Source: Symsagittifera roscoffensis | Taxonomy: Eukaryota; Xenacoelomorpha; Acoela; Convolutidae | NCBI RefSeq assembly: GCF_963678635.1 | Contig: NC_087065.1 | Span: 62,460,754-62,524,753 of the forward strand | Direction: 5' to 3' | Length of the DNA stretch: 64,000 bases | In this document: piece after piece, positions 36,829 through 48,416 of the stretch | How positions within the stretch are numbered: position 1 is the stretch's first letter | Layout: every line of letters begins with the position of its first letter | Position numbers and translations under genes: made by a program | The notes under the pieces: model-generated | The model's input: only the letters and a program-made list of their open reading frames with translations | What the model was told of the DNA's origin: nothing | Databases searched by the model: none

Positions 36829-38632
36829 CTCAGTTATTTTGAAGACACATTAACTGTTACAATCAATTCTTAAGGACTACACATGCTCAGATAGTCCAAT
36901 AAACCTAGAGCCTAGAGTAACTTGAGGTTTTATGAAAAATAGTGAAAAAAATTCACTAGTATGAACAAGAATTTTCTACTATAGAGCTCAAAACTCATCT
37001 TATCGATATTTTGAAAACTGTATTTAAGCCTCCAATCTGATGTTCAAAGCCTCCAATCTGATGTCTAGCTAATAGTAGTCTAGCTAAAACTTTTTTCAAA
37101 TGGCATACGATTCAGAATTGTTTATCATAAGAGACTTTCAAAGCTGGTACCTACTGGCAACAATCAAAATAGTTAATGCGACCAAATTTACCTGTAGAGC
37201 TATCAAATACGCGTATCACGAACAATGACTAGGATAATGACTCCCCCTTTTCAGTTTATCGGGATGAAGCTCAATTGGTTACAGGAACAAATTGTTTATT
37301 TTTTAGCTAATCAGAAACGAGTAGTCTGTATAAATGTGAGGGCCAAACATAAGCAAAAAAAAGTCATCTTTTAACTTAATCAAAAATAATTTTTTTCTCT
37401 TAGCTTCAGCAAAATTTTCTCCTATTTCAATTTATTCTTTTGCAGTGTTAATCATATATTTTGAACGAAAGTTTGACCGAAAAAAATTTCGACAAAAAGC
37501 CCTTCTGGTGGTATGTTTTTACAACATACATTTGTGTTCACCTAGTCCTAAGTTTTTTCTAAAAACACTTTTGACGCCAAGAGACACCAAATTTTTGAAG
37601 TAAGCAAATTTTGCAGTTAAGTGAGCTCAAACTAATTTTCTAAATTAGCGTTTTTGACGGAAAGTTTCCAGTTGAAAGATATTGTTGCCCGGAGCTCAAA
37701 TATTCAAAAAAAAATCACCTATGATCCTTTTGCCAAGATGAGAGAATTACCCCCGATATATTAGAAAAGCATAAGCAGCGAATTCATGCGTTGCAAATTG
37801 AATTTTGAGGCAAGTCATTTGGTGGTTAGTTTTAGGATGTATGACTCCATAAAAGACGCCTTTGTAATTGTTCCGACCATTGAAAATGGGGATGAACTTT
37901 GCATTCGGGTTCGTTTTTGTTTTTTTTTCTCTTTGTTTTCCACGCAAAATGATTTACCAGGTTGAAAATCATTCCACGCAAAGTGATATATCATTTTGAA
38001 TCCCTTTCAGTCATGATTCGAACGAAATCAAAAAATTTCAAAAAAATTTTCTCGATGTTGAGAAAAACCAGTTTGCACTTTTTGATTTTTCATTCAATTT
38101 CGAGCAAGTGGGCAGGCTTACACTAGCTTATTTATACTTAATTTAAGCCTTGAAAAACTAATTCTACTCAAATGAGTTTTTGGAGTTTTTAGCTTCATCT
38201 AAGGAATCAAAAATTTTCCATTTTTCAAATTTTATAATGACTGACGAAAATGCCTAAGCTCATTTTTTTTCGCCTAGATTTTTTTAACCAAAGGAAGCCG
38301 GAAAAACGACACTAATTATAAAAATATTTTTTTTTGTATTTTTAAGACTAGTCGGAAAATTCTGTACTACTTCCACAGTAACCGGCTATCCTCGTTTTCA
38401 TTCGCATTTTGAGGGGATAGTTCAAAACATTTTGTGTAGTCTATTATACCCTTGAATCAGACATTCGTAAATCAGACGAAATGTTCGAAATTAGTTTCAG
38501 TTATCTAATCTTGTGATCTTTAAAACTTTATTGTTTTGCAATTGTTTGATCCTTCTTTAATTTTTTTTATGTACAAATAGAGACACAAATATCCCAAAAA
38601 AGAAGAATTTAATTTTTAGAGCAATTTTAGCT
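36829..38632. other. AT-rich DNA, no feature recognised
   Basis: May contain upstream exons of the minus-strand gene. One candidate donor (ctctacag|gtaaat on the minus strand, near 37190) is not linked to a convincing open frame. Confidence 0.3.
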
Positions 38633-39026
38633 CAGTTGTAAAGATTGAGTAGTAGTTAAATTTTGCAATTCGTTTGAAACATCAAACTGAAAAACCCAAA
38701 ATTAGGTTAAAGAAGGCAAATTTGACGTGGTTGATCGAATTGGTTCAAAAAGAAGTGGAAGCAAAAAAAATGATTACGTCAATCGTTTTGCCGTTTTGAA
38801 AAATTTCTTATTCAAATTTCAAATTTTCTAGATAACATTTAAATTTGGAAGTTTTATCGAAACTAATTGTTTTGCAAAATGATTTTGCAGATTCAACTGA
38901 GTACAAATCAGATCTGATGTTTTAGCTGCAAACTTTTAGGAAACTGAGAAGTTTACTGGAAAGAAAGGCGACTTTGTGTTCATTCTGCTTGTTTTTAGTG
39001 AACCTAAAATAATGAGTGCTTTGCGT

Positions 39027-39960
39027 TCACGAAACTGACGAATTCCTTTTCGAAAATTCAAATGCCTTGTTTGTTCTTGGACGCCTGAATGTAACAGGTT
39101 GGTAACAACTCCAGTTGTCAATGTCGAATCTTGGCTTTCGACATGCCTCATTTGCCGCTGTAGAGTTGACTAATCTATTTATCCTTAAAACAGCCAAAGA
39201 CAAACGGGGCTGAGGAAGGGCATGTTTTCTGGAGAGTTTCAAATGAAGTGGAAAGTTGGTTCAATGGCAAAAAGCGGTGCATAGCAGCATTTGTTTATGC
39301 CTACGGAAGTCGAAACCAAGCTATTGTTATAGTTTTACAGTAGACTGATTGATTTGGCAAATATAAAAGCAGAAATCCAAAGCCGATTATAAGCAATTTC
39401 TGCTTCTCCGGAAGCAAATCATACACAATAGGAATCAGAGCTCCTTTGATTGATGCCTGTATTTTGTATCTGGCAGAAGAAAATTGAGGCCGTTGAAAAA
39501 GAGCCATCACAAAACCATTCATTAGGGCCACCAAGAAGCTCCTGTCCTGGAATTATTTTACAAACTTTCCTTAGTTTCGTATCAAATGGTCCAGAGCTAA
39601 GACGAATAATAAATTCACCATTCTGTGCTTTTTTAATAGCTGTGACACTTCAAAACCAAAAACTGCTTTTTGTTACTGCATTCTGGGCCGTTTTTCCTGC
39701 CTTATTCTGCTAACGGTTTTCAAATTGGCTGAGTTGTTTGGGGTCACAACTGGTGTTTGTTTTGTTTTGTTATTTGTTTTGTTTTGTATTTGTTTTGTTA
39801 TTTCTTCTTGTGCTGAAAGTTTTCCATGATGAGCTGTATCAATTACAGCAACTGCTCCAGTTTTATGCGCTGATCTGAATATCCACTTCTCCGTGTTGGC
39901 TGGGTCGGGGCGATGACATTGATGATTTAAAATAGTGACCCAAATTTACATATAGCGCAG
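39027..39960 (-). pseudogene. FLYWCH plus MULE-like transposase remnant
   Basis: Minus-strand pieces occur in the order known for invertebrate Mutator-like (Phantom/MULE) transposases. There is a FLYWCH-like finger remnant (NTEKWIFRSAHKTGAVAV then IDTAHHGKL, about 39825-39905), then FDTKLRKVCKIIPG, and the core start WFCDGSF (about 39503-39524), matching the family's W-F-x-D-G-T-F with its catalytic Asp. After a frameshift come GALIPIVYDLLPEKQK (family: P-x-V-Y-A-L-L-P-x-K) and RTNKAFEFSKRN (family: R-T-N-N-x-x-E). Frameshifts and stops make it inactive. Family assignment is by motif recall, not alignment. Confidence 0.6.
39755..39810. repeat. TGTTTTGTTATT minisatellite in the transposon
   Basis: Short tandem words tgttttgt/tatttgtt within the element; an identical tract lies in the second copy near 44525-44575. 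Confidence 0.7.
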
Positions 39961-41439
39961 ACGTCAATTGATTTTAGATAAATCACATCGCCACGAAATT
40001 GAAGTGTCTGTCAAAATGTCATGTTTGAAATTTGCATTAGCATCATATCATGAATTAGCTTTTTTTGTTTTCATATTTCATGAGGGTTTCAATTAAAAAA
40101 CACAAACTCGATAGCTGTAGTACTAAAACTAGGATCACTTTTGCCCTACGCGTCAATCAAGCAATAATTACTTAGCTTTGTATGATTGAACTGAGTCCTC
40201 TTTTGATTTAATTTGTAAAATGCTACCTTCTCGAAGGAAACTGATTTGTAGCTGCAATTTTGCGTGGTCTTATCGAAAGAATTCCTCTTAAAAAAACATT
40301 GTGGAAACGTTCCGGTTTTTGTCGCAATTAACCATACAATTTTTGGACAATTCTGTCTTAAAACCAAACATTTCGAGAAATTTCCTTTCGGGACAATATT
40401 GCCCGGAACATACACTTTTAAGAAACAATTTTCCAGTCACAGGGGTATAAAGTGAGGAAAAAGGACTAAATAAGCTTTTTTCCTGTATTTAATAGTTTTT
40501 TCATCGACCTTAAAGTGCAGCGTGACAAATCGGAATCACGGAAGGATGTGCAGACATATCTAAGCATAAAAATTTCAACTCAAAGAGTTTGAAATATTAT
40601 ATGTCTTCCAATGTTTCACCTAAAAATCATGATTGATCATCCAGAATGGCAGTTTGGAGAAATAAGCGGATACAATTGAAATAATAGGTATAATATTAAT
40701 TTTTATAGAAACCATTCTAGTTGGCTCTTTGAGATTATAAGCTATTGAAAATATGAAAATATAATTGGTTTTACTGGCCACAAACGCTTTATGAAAATCA
40801 TCCGTTATAATGGACTATTTAGCGCACCACACAATTCTTGTGCCAGAAACATTCTGTAGGTACTGCTAAGTTTAGTATAACTGTCTCTGATGGTTCTTTT
40901 TCTAATGGAATTCAACATTTAACTGCTGAACCTGTACCTTTAGAATCTTTGGACATGTCTATGATGAAAATTAGGCACGCTTAACCACTTACACAGTTAG
41001 CCATTTTGTGTTTAGTGGCACATTTCGCACCACATTTTTACGGAACAATGTGCAAAATATATTGGAAGCAAAAAATTGTGTCAATGATTTTCAGAGGGGC
41101 GAATTGGCGAGGGGTGAAATGTGTGTACACTCTCTGGGGCCATAGAGACCCCTTCTTTTTTACTTAGGAAATCCTCAGGCTCTTTTTCCTTGTCATCCCC
41201 CCCCCGCCTCACACGCCTCACACGAGCTTCAATACATTACTGTAATGAGTTGTTTTACGAGGTTGAATATGAAGACCAAATATGTTTGTCGTGGTCTTAT
41301 TAGTCTGTATAAAAATTTTCATAACAATCGGACGATGTGGTCAGCAAAACTTTATGTAAACATTTGCAGGTGGAGGGAAAAGGAAAAAGAGCCGGGGCTA
41401 TTATCTTGGTCCTCTTCAGACTTAATTTTTTTTGTGAGG

Positions 41440-41685
41440 TCATCCTGGTTTTTTTTGTTTATCTGCCTTCATTCGCTGACTATCTTTTGTAGCAGAACGT
41501 CGTAACGAAGCTCTCCTATTTTCAGCATCCATCCTTTCAGTTGTTGTTAGGTACCTGATTAAGTAGTTTTGATTCACTTGATAGGCGCTAGTGGGTTGTT
41601 TTCTTACGTTCCACGAGGAATATGTCCATTTGTCTGCTGCAGCAGTTGCTGGTTGAATATCGTCCTTTGCTGCGTTGTTATTCAT
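41440..41685 (-). CDS. Small open frame shared by both transposon copies (copy 1)
   Basis: 81 codons starting MNNNAAKDDIQPATAAADKW, hydrophilic, ending in basic RRASLRRSATKDSQRMKADK. It follows an acceptor-like TATTATAG directly before the ATG and is GC-richer than its surroundings. It lies upstream of the transposase on the same strand, so it could be an accessory exon of the element or a captured exon. The other copy differs mostly by amino-acid-changing substitutions, suggesting no strong purifying selection since duplication. No family recognised. Confidence 0.4.
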   Translation of the reverse strand: MNNNAAKDDIQPATAAADKWTYSSWNVRKQPTSAYQVNQNYLIRYLTTTERMDAENRRASLRRSATKDSQRMKADKQKKPG

Positions 41686-42702
41686 CTATAATATGCGCAT
41701 TTTTTTCGTTTTTCATTAAACTTACTACGGTTGGAATATAATAAATGGAGAAAATAAATGCCCTAATTGATAAATACAGGTGCTAAAAAGATGTATTGGG
41801 TTTTGGCTTTATAAAAAGCTTTGAAATAGTTTTTCTTTTTTCTTAAATATTTAGTTTTTCTCAAAAACCAATCTGCATTTTTTCATCAAAGTTGTACCCC
41901 AAAAAAAAGACCAGCTGTTCTTCAAAAACAACGCTACCAAAAAGCGCTATCATGATTTTTAAAAATAACTATAGCTAATCATCAACCGTATTTGTTGAAA
42001 AACAAAAGTTTTATGGACTTGAAAAAATTCCAGATCTTGAATTATTTTGTATATTTTCTTGCAAACTACTCTGCTACATCTGAGAAAAAAAGATTCAAAT
42101 AGAAAAACAAATTGTGATGGTTTTTGTGCACAAGCACAAATTAGCTAATTATGATAGAGAACTTGCTATGGACTTGAGAAAATGTTGACCATTTTTTAAA
42201 AGAACTTCTTATCTTTGCCAAAATTTACACCGCCAATTTTTCTTAGATCAAAACAAAACGTTGTGTTTTTCTATCTGCATAAGCCGCATCTCCCCAAATA
42301 TAGAAGAAAATCTCTACTGATTTTTTTAAATCAAGTTTTGAAACTTTTACGGATTTCGGTAACAGTCTCCTTTTTGGAAACCAAAACCCTGACCAAATTT
42401 GAAGTTCAGGTTTCAACAAAAAGAAAATATTATCAATATTTTAAGTGTTATGGTATTTTTTATAAGAGCGAGTTACTCCCAATTTTGATAAAAAATAGGC
42501 TAAGGGCCTGGGAAATTTCAACTTTTTCAAATTTTGACCTTTTTAGAAACTTTTTCAATTTTCTCCAGCAACGAACTTAATCAATTTTGGTATGAAGAGT
42601 ACAAATGAAAAAACAGGTTGAACGAAGGCTCTTTGGGTGATGGTATAATTGCTCAGATTCGCAGGAAACCCAACATCAATTTGTTGTTTTGACAGTTTTT
42701 TC

Positions 42703-42896
42703 TAATTTTTCCCGAAAAAATTGCCAAATCTGAAACTCGGGACGCAATCGACATAATAGCTTGTTTAGTTCTCACTCGTAGATTAGAAAAACTTTGATTT
42801 TATTAGACAAACGCTTATAGAGTTAGGTTTACACCGCCAAATCAACCCTAATCATCTCTTCTGGTACCGGTTTTATTCTCGGCAACCTGTCATGAC
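42703..42896. other. Spacer between the MULE copy and the BEL 3' LTR
   Basis: Short flank. Its last bases (catgac) resemble the TTGAC next to the other LTR, a probable target duplication of the BEL element. Confidence 0.4.
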
Positions 42897-43345
42897 TATT
42901 CCTATGACAATAAGGACGGTCGGGAAAAACTCAAAATAACATTTGAATTCAGAGTTTACTGAATAATTGGTAACATTGTTTCCCCATTACTCGAACAATT
43001 CTTTTTCATTCATAGGCTTACACGTTTATTTAGCAACTGCGAAATAAGGGCATTTGAGCAACTATCTTCAAACTGAACATTTTTGTAAACAATTCAATAT
43101 ATCATAACTTATTGCAGAAAATTGAGTCTGAACAGAAACAAATTTCATCAACTACGGCCAATAAACAAATTTAAGCCAAAACCGAAACAAGAGTTAATTT
43201 AGTTCCAGTTTAAGTTCAAGTTTTAGTTCCTAAGGTTAAAGGATTTTCTTAGTTTTAAGTAACAGTTTTAATAAACAATGACCCAAAAAGTTCTGTATGA
43301 AATGATTACATTGTAAAAACAGACGCCTAGTTAGCCGCGCTAACA
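42897..43345 (-). repeat. BEL/Pao 3' LTR
   Basis: Aligns end to end with 54455-54890 at high identity (shared words ctcaaaataacatttgaatt, cattcataggctt, catcaactacggccaataaa, gacccaaaaagttct). On the element strand it starts TGTTAGCGCGGCTAAC, whose GTTAGC/GCTAAC halves form an inverted repeat that overlaps the integrase stop codon. Confidence 0.88.
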
Positions 43346-43921
43346 TCCTCCGCCCCCAATAGAGCGAGAACGGGTGCGAGTTTCACAATCGGGTGGGTGT
43401 TCTCGCCTGTTGCCGATCTAATTACGGTGGATTGCGCTATGCTGTCGTTACCGTAGTTCAATGACTTTACTCGCGCTAACGGGTAATGGCCTCTTGGATT
43501 ATTGTCCTCAATGAACCAAACAAGATCTCCAGTTTTCAAATGTGATTCTGGAGAAGAAAACCATTTTGCTCGTTTGTTAAGCATTTGTACGTACTCACGG
43601 CGCCAGCGAGTCCAGATGCCATATGCATAGGATTGCGGTCGGGCGTAGCGCTTTCGATGATTGAAGTTTCGCTCGAAATCTAGAGGCGGAAAGCTAAATG
43701 CGCGGTGTCCAAATAGGAAGTGATTCGGCATTAACGCTTCGAGATCGTCGGATCGGATACGGGTGTGAGCGGACGGTTGTTTAGAGACTTCTCAATTAAA
43801 CAAAGCGTGGCTATGAGGACTTCCTCAGTGAGTTTTCTTGTTTCCAGAATATCATAAAAAAACTCTTTTGCTGCTCCGTACGAGCCTTTCCCACACACCT
43901 CCATGATGATGAGCGCTGGAT
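43327..43921 (-). pseudogene. BEL/Pao integrase C-terminal part
   Basis: From the right: HHHGGVWERLV (about 43880-43915), the integrase block with the third catalytic residue (Glu of the D,D-35-E triad). After a stop comes the 134-codon open frame 43327-43731 starting MPNHFLFGHRAFSFPP, then RWRREYVQMLNKRAKW and GDLVWFIEDNNPRGHYPLAR, which is the C-terminal DUF5641 domain of Pao integrases. The frame ends inside the LTR start. Confidence 0.85.
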
Positions 43922-43939
43922 GGATTGAGTTTCCAGGCT
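43921..43939. repeat. 19-base flanking duplication, left copy
   Basis: tggattgagtttccaggct; the partner at 47466-47484 differs at one base. The two flank the nested insertion and interrupt the integrase at its conserved W-K-x-N-P block. Confidence 0.85.
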
Positions 43940-43999
43940 CAGTTGTAAAGATTGAGTAGTGTTAAAATTTTGTAGTTCGTTTATGCCTACGGATAAACC

Positions 44000-44710
44000 T
44001 TAGCATTTGTTTATGCCTACGGAAGTCGAAACCAAGCTATTGTTATTGATTTACAGTAGACTGATTGATTTGGCACATATAAAAGCAGAAATCCAAAGCC
44101 GATTATGAGCATCTTCTGCTTCTACGGAAGAAAAGCATACACAATAGGAATCAGAGCTCCTTTGATTGATGCCTGTATTTTATATCTGGCAGAAGAAAAT
44201 ATATTAAAATATATAAATAAGGGGCCGTATATTAAACTTAAAATATATTATAAGGGGCCGTTGAAAAATAGCCATCACAAAACCATTCATTAGGGCCACC
44301 AAGAAGCTCCAGTCTTAGAATTATTTTACAAACTTTCCATAGTTTCGTATCAAACAGTCCAGAGCTAAGACGAATAATATATTCACCATTCTGTGCTTTT
44401 TTAATAGCTGTGACACTTCAAAACCAAAAACTGCTTTTTGTTACCGCATTCTGGGTCGTTTTTTCTGCCTTATTCTGCTAACGGTTTTCAAATTGGCTGA
44501 GTTGTTTGGGGTCACAACTGGTGTTTGTTTTGTTTTGTTATTTGTTTTGTTTTGTATTTGTTTTGTTATTTCTTCTTGTGCTGAAAGTTTTCCATGATGA
44601 GCTGTATCAATTACATCAACTGCTCCAGTTTTAAGCGCTGTTCTGAATATCCACTTCTCCGTGTTGGCTGGGTCGGGGCGAAGACCATGATGATTTAAAA
44701 TAGTGACCTC
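44000..44710 (-). pseudogene. MULE-like transposase remnant, copy 2
   Basis: Holds the FLYWCH-like piece (NTEKWIFRTALKTGAV) and NEWFCDG, but is interrupted by the AT-rich duplication just after the core start and lacks the C-terminal part seen in the other copy. Confidence 0.55.
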
Positions 44711-46204
44711 AATTTACATATAGCGCAGACGTCAATTGAATCGCCATAAATCGCATCGCCACGAAGTTGAAGTGTCTGTCAAAATGTCAGGTTTGAAAAT
44801 TGCATTTGCATCGTATCATGAACTAGCTTTTTTTTCATGAGGGTTTCAATTAATAAACACGAACTCGATAGCTGTAGTAATGAAACTAGAATCACGTTTG
44901 CCCTACGCGTCAATCAAGCAAAAATTACTTAGTTTCGTATGAATGAACTGAGTCCTCTTTTAATTTTATTTGTAAAATGCTACCTACTCGAAGAAAACTG
45001 ATTTGTAGCTGCAATTTTGCCTGGTCTTATCGAATGAACTCCTCTTAAAAAAACATCGTGGAAACATTTTGGTTTTTGTCGCAATTAACCATACAATTTT
45101 TGGACAATTTTATCTTAAAACCAAAAATTTCGGGAAATTTTTTTTTCGGGACAATATTGCCCGGAATATACACTGTTAAGAAACAATTTTCCAGTCACAG
45201 AGGTATAAAGTGAGGAAAAAAGACCAAATAAGCTTTTTTCCTGTATTTAATAGTTTTTTCATCGACCTTAAAGTGCAGCGTGACAAATTGTAATCACGGA
45301 AGGATGTACAGACGTATCTATAAGCATAAAAATTCCAACTCAAAGAGTTTGAAATATTATATGTCTTCCAAGGTTTCACCTAAAAATCATGATTGATTGT
45401 TCAGAATGACAGTTTGGAGAAATATGCGGATGTAATTGAAATAATCGGTATAATATTAATTTTTATAGAAACCATTCTAGTTGGCTCTTTGAGATTATAA
45501 GCTATTGAAAATATGAAAATATAATTGGTTTTACTGGCCAAAAACGCTTTATGAAAATCATCCGTTGTAATGGACTATTTAGCGCTCCACGCAATTTTTG
45601 TGCCAGAAACATTCTGTAGTTGCTGCTAAGTTTAGTATAACTGTCTCTGGCGGTTCTTTTTTCTAATGTAATTCAACATTTAACTGTTGAACATGTACTG
45701 TTAGAATCTTTGGACATGTCTATGATGAAAATTAGGGTTTCTTAACCACTTACACAGTTCGCCATTTTGATTTAGTGGCACATTTCGCACCACATTTTTA
45801 CGGAACATTGTGCAAAATATATTGGAGGCAAAAAATGGTGTCAATAAATTTCAGAGGGGCGAATTGGCGAGGGTTGAAATGTGTGTACACTATCTGGGGC
45901 CATAGAGACCCCTTCTTTTTTACTTAGGAAATCCTCAGGCTCTTTTTCCTTGTCATCCCCCCCCCCCCCCGCCTCACACGCCTCACACGAGCTTCAATAC
46001 ATTACTGTAATGAGTTGTTTTACGAGGTTGAATATGAAGACCAAATATGTTTGTCGTGGTCTTTTTAGTCTGTATAAAAATTTTCATAACAATCGGACGA
46101 TGTGGTCAGCAAAACTTTATGTAAGCATTTGCAGGTGGAGGGAAAAGGAAAAAGAGCCGGGGCTATTATCTTGGTCCTCTTCAGACTTAATTTTTTTTGT
46201 GAGG

Positions 46205-46450
46205 TCATCCTGGTTTTTTTTGTTTATCTGCCTTCATTCGCTGACTATCTTTTGTAGCAGAACGTCGTAACGAAGCTCTCCTATTTTCAGCATTCATCCT
46301 TTCAGTTGTTGTTAGGTACCTGATTAAGTAGTTTTGATTCAATTGATGGTCGCTAGTGGGTTGGTTTCTTACGTTCCACGAGGAACATGTCCATTTGTCT
46401 GCTGCAGCAGTTGCTGGTTGAATATCATTCTTTGCTGCGTTGTTATTCAT
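46205..46450 (-). CDS. Small open frame shared by both transposon copies (copy 2)
   Basis: 81 codons starting MNNNAAKNDIQPATAAADKW, the same length and start as the frame at 41440-41685, with about seven substitutions. It is still open in both copies. Function unknown; it belongs to the element. Confidence 0.4.
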   Translation of the reverse strand: MNNNAAKNDIQPATAAADKWTCSSWNVRNQPTSDHQLNQNYLIRYLTTTERMNAENRRASLRRSATKDSQRMKADKQKKPG

Positions 46451-47465
46451 CTATAATATGCGTATTTTTTTCGTTTTCATTAAATTTACTACAGTTGGAG
46501 TTTTGAAGAAAATAAATGCGCTAATTGATAAATACAGGTACTAAAAAGATGTATTGGGTTTTGGCTTTATAAAAAGCTTTGAAATAGTTTTTCTTTTTTC
46601 CTAAATATTCATTTTTTCTCAAAAACCAATCTGCATATTTTCATCAAAGTTGTACCCCAGAAAAAAAGACCAGCTGTTCTTCAAAAACAACGCTACCAAA
46701 AAACGCTATCATCATTTCCAAAAATAACTATAGCTAATCATCAACCGTATTTGTTGAAAAACAAAAGTTTTATGGACTTGAAAAAGTTCCAAATCTTGAA
46801 TTATTTTGTATATTTTTCTTGCAAACTACTCTGCTACATCTGAGAAAAAAAGTTTCAAATAGAAAAACAAATTGTGATGGTTTTTTTTTGCATAAGCACA
46901 AACTAGCTAATTATGATAGAGAACTTTCTGTGGACTTGAGAAAATGTTGACCATTTTTTTAAAGAACTGCTTATCTTTGCCAAAATTTACACCGCCAATT
47001 TTTCTTAGATCAAAACAAAATGTTGTGTTTTTCTATCTGCATAAGCCGCATCTCCCCAAATATAGAAGAAAATCTCTACTGATTTTTTTGAAATCAAGTT
47101 TTGAAACTTTTACGGATTTTGGTAACAGTCTCCTTTTTGCAAAACAAAACTCTGACCAAATTTGAAGTTCAGGTTTCAACAAACGGAGAATATTATCGAT
47201 ATTTTGAGTGTTATGGTATTTTTTATAAGAGCGAGTTACTCCCAATTTTGATAAAAAATAGGCTAAGGGCCTGGGAAATTTCAACTTTTTCAAATTTTGA
47301 CCTTTTTAGAAACTTTTTCAATTTTCTCCAGCAACGAACTTAATCAATTTTGGTATAAAGAGTACAAATGAAAAAACAGGTTGAACGAAGGCTCTTTGGG
47401 TGATGGTATAATTGCTCAGATTCGTAGGAAACCCAACATCAATTTGTTGTTTTGACAGTTTTTTC

Positions 47466-47484
47466 TGGATTGAATTTCCAGGCT
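47466..47484. repeat. 19-base flanking duplication, right copy
   Basis: tggattgaatttccaggct; partner of 43921-43939. Confidence 0.85.
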
Positions 47485-48130
47485 GGGCCTTTTTGAGCAA
47501 GCAGAACAAGTGCATGACGATTACATCTCTCGATGCACGATATCAGCTCTGTGGCCGAGCCAACGAATTTCCTGCCATTGTCCGACCAGATGACGGAAGG
47601 CGTTCCCCGCCAATCAATGAATCGTTCTATTCATTGCTCCTGTGTGTGAACATGTGTCCATTGACGGAACAACTCTAGATGAACGGAACGTGTCATCATA
47701 CACGTGAATAAGAAGCCTCAGCGTTTCTCTGATTTTCGTCGAATCGTTACGTGGAACGGGCCGAAGTAATCTACTCCGCAGTTCGCGAATGGCGGTTGTC
47801 GGTAAACCAATCGCTCGAGCGGAAGGTCAGCCATCATTGGCGTAATTGCTTTAGCTTTTTCTTTTCAGAATAACACACAATGGATGGTGTTCTATTGAAC
47901 GGAGTGCAGTACGGAGCCCCAAACGTACTCTAATTGTATAACAGCATGCAGGACATCAACACTTTGGTTATGGTTTTTTTGAAGAAAGATTGTTAAAAGC
48001 ATCATCACGAGTAGATGTCGGCTATCTAAAATGATGGCATGCTTAACGTTAAATACAACATCAGCCAGACGGCGAAGACGGCCAGTGGGACGGAATGGAC
48101 CATCGGAATCGATGAACGGCGAAAAAGAAT
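47485..48130 (-). pseudogene. BEL/Pao integrase zinc-binding and catalytic core (5' part)
   Basis: Minus-strand frames give HAIILDSRHLLVMMLL (zinc-binding region start), MMADLPLERLVYRQPPF, CGVDYFGPFHVT (first catalytic Asp in GVDYFGP), FTCMMTRSVHLELF, and RGTPSVIWSDNGRKFVGS (second catalytic Asp in SDNG). The core then breaks off at the nested transposon and resumes at 43921. Both aspartates are present, but several stops and at least one frameshift interrupt the frame. Confidence 0.85.
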
Positions 48131-48415
48131 CTATTCGGCATACTTCTTAAGACACTGTTTTTTGTGAAGTCCATTGACTTCGACGAGGAACGACTCTGAC
48201 TGAGCCAGAACCATTAACTTTTGATTAGCTAATTCTAATTCGGATGCTTCGGTAATCAATTGAGTGTTGCACTTTTGACGGTGATGAAGTGATAACCTCA
48301 GCATGAATGCGGCGACTTTTTGGAGTTTCGGAAAAAAACTAAAATTTTCCAGACAAAAACTGGATCGGTGGTTTTCGATGTGCAAATGAACTTTGCAGCT
48401 TCTTCAATACCTTCG
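48131..48415 (-). pseudogene. BEL/Pao connection region between RNase H and integrase
   Basis: Open minus-strand codons (84 residues from 48385) with the composition of the Pao region before integrase. FSPFIDSDGPFRPTGRLRR follows at its end, matching the family's P-F-x-D-x-x-G-x-x-R-x-x-G-R-L. Confidence 0.6.
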
Positions 48416-48416
48416 T

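Larger units (their letters stand above)
38633..42702 (-). mobile_element. FLYWCH/MULE-like DNA transposon, long copy (about 4.1 kb)
   Basis: Bounds come from comparison with the second copy (43940-47465): both start cagttgtaaagattgagtag and end gttttgacagttttttc. Between about 39290 and the right end the two copies align throughout. This copy keeps about 600 bases (roughly 38690-39290, the transposase C-terminal part) that the other has lost. Contents: transposase remnant 39027-39960, a TTTGTTTTG minisatellite, and a conserved small open frame at 41440-41685. No clear target duplication was found around this copy. Confidence 0.7.
43940..47465 (-). mobile_element. FLYWCH/MULE-like transposon, shortened copy nested in the BEL integrase
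   Basis: 3526 bases, a shorter copy of 38633-42702 with the same ends (cagttgtaaagattgagtag and gacagttttttc). It lacks about 600 bases near its left end, with small rearrangements at the joint (tttatgcctacgg twice). A short AT duplication (ataaggggccg twice, about 44218-44275) sits in the transposase remnant. Its position inside the BEL integrase gives the order of events: BEL first, this element later. Confidence 0.85.

Noticed and set aside
42215-42580. 121-codon plus-strand open frame with a partial copy at 46944-47343
   Set aside because: Repeats because the transposon is duplicated; AT-driven composition, frame broken in the second copy, no domain.
45881-46270. 129-codon plus-strand open frame beginning MCTLSGAIETP
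   Set aside because: Broken by a poly-C length difference in the other copy (41121-41505), and opposite to the better-supported minus-strand small frame.
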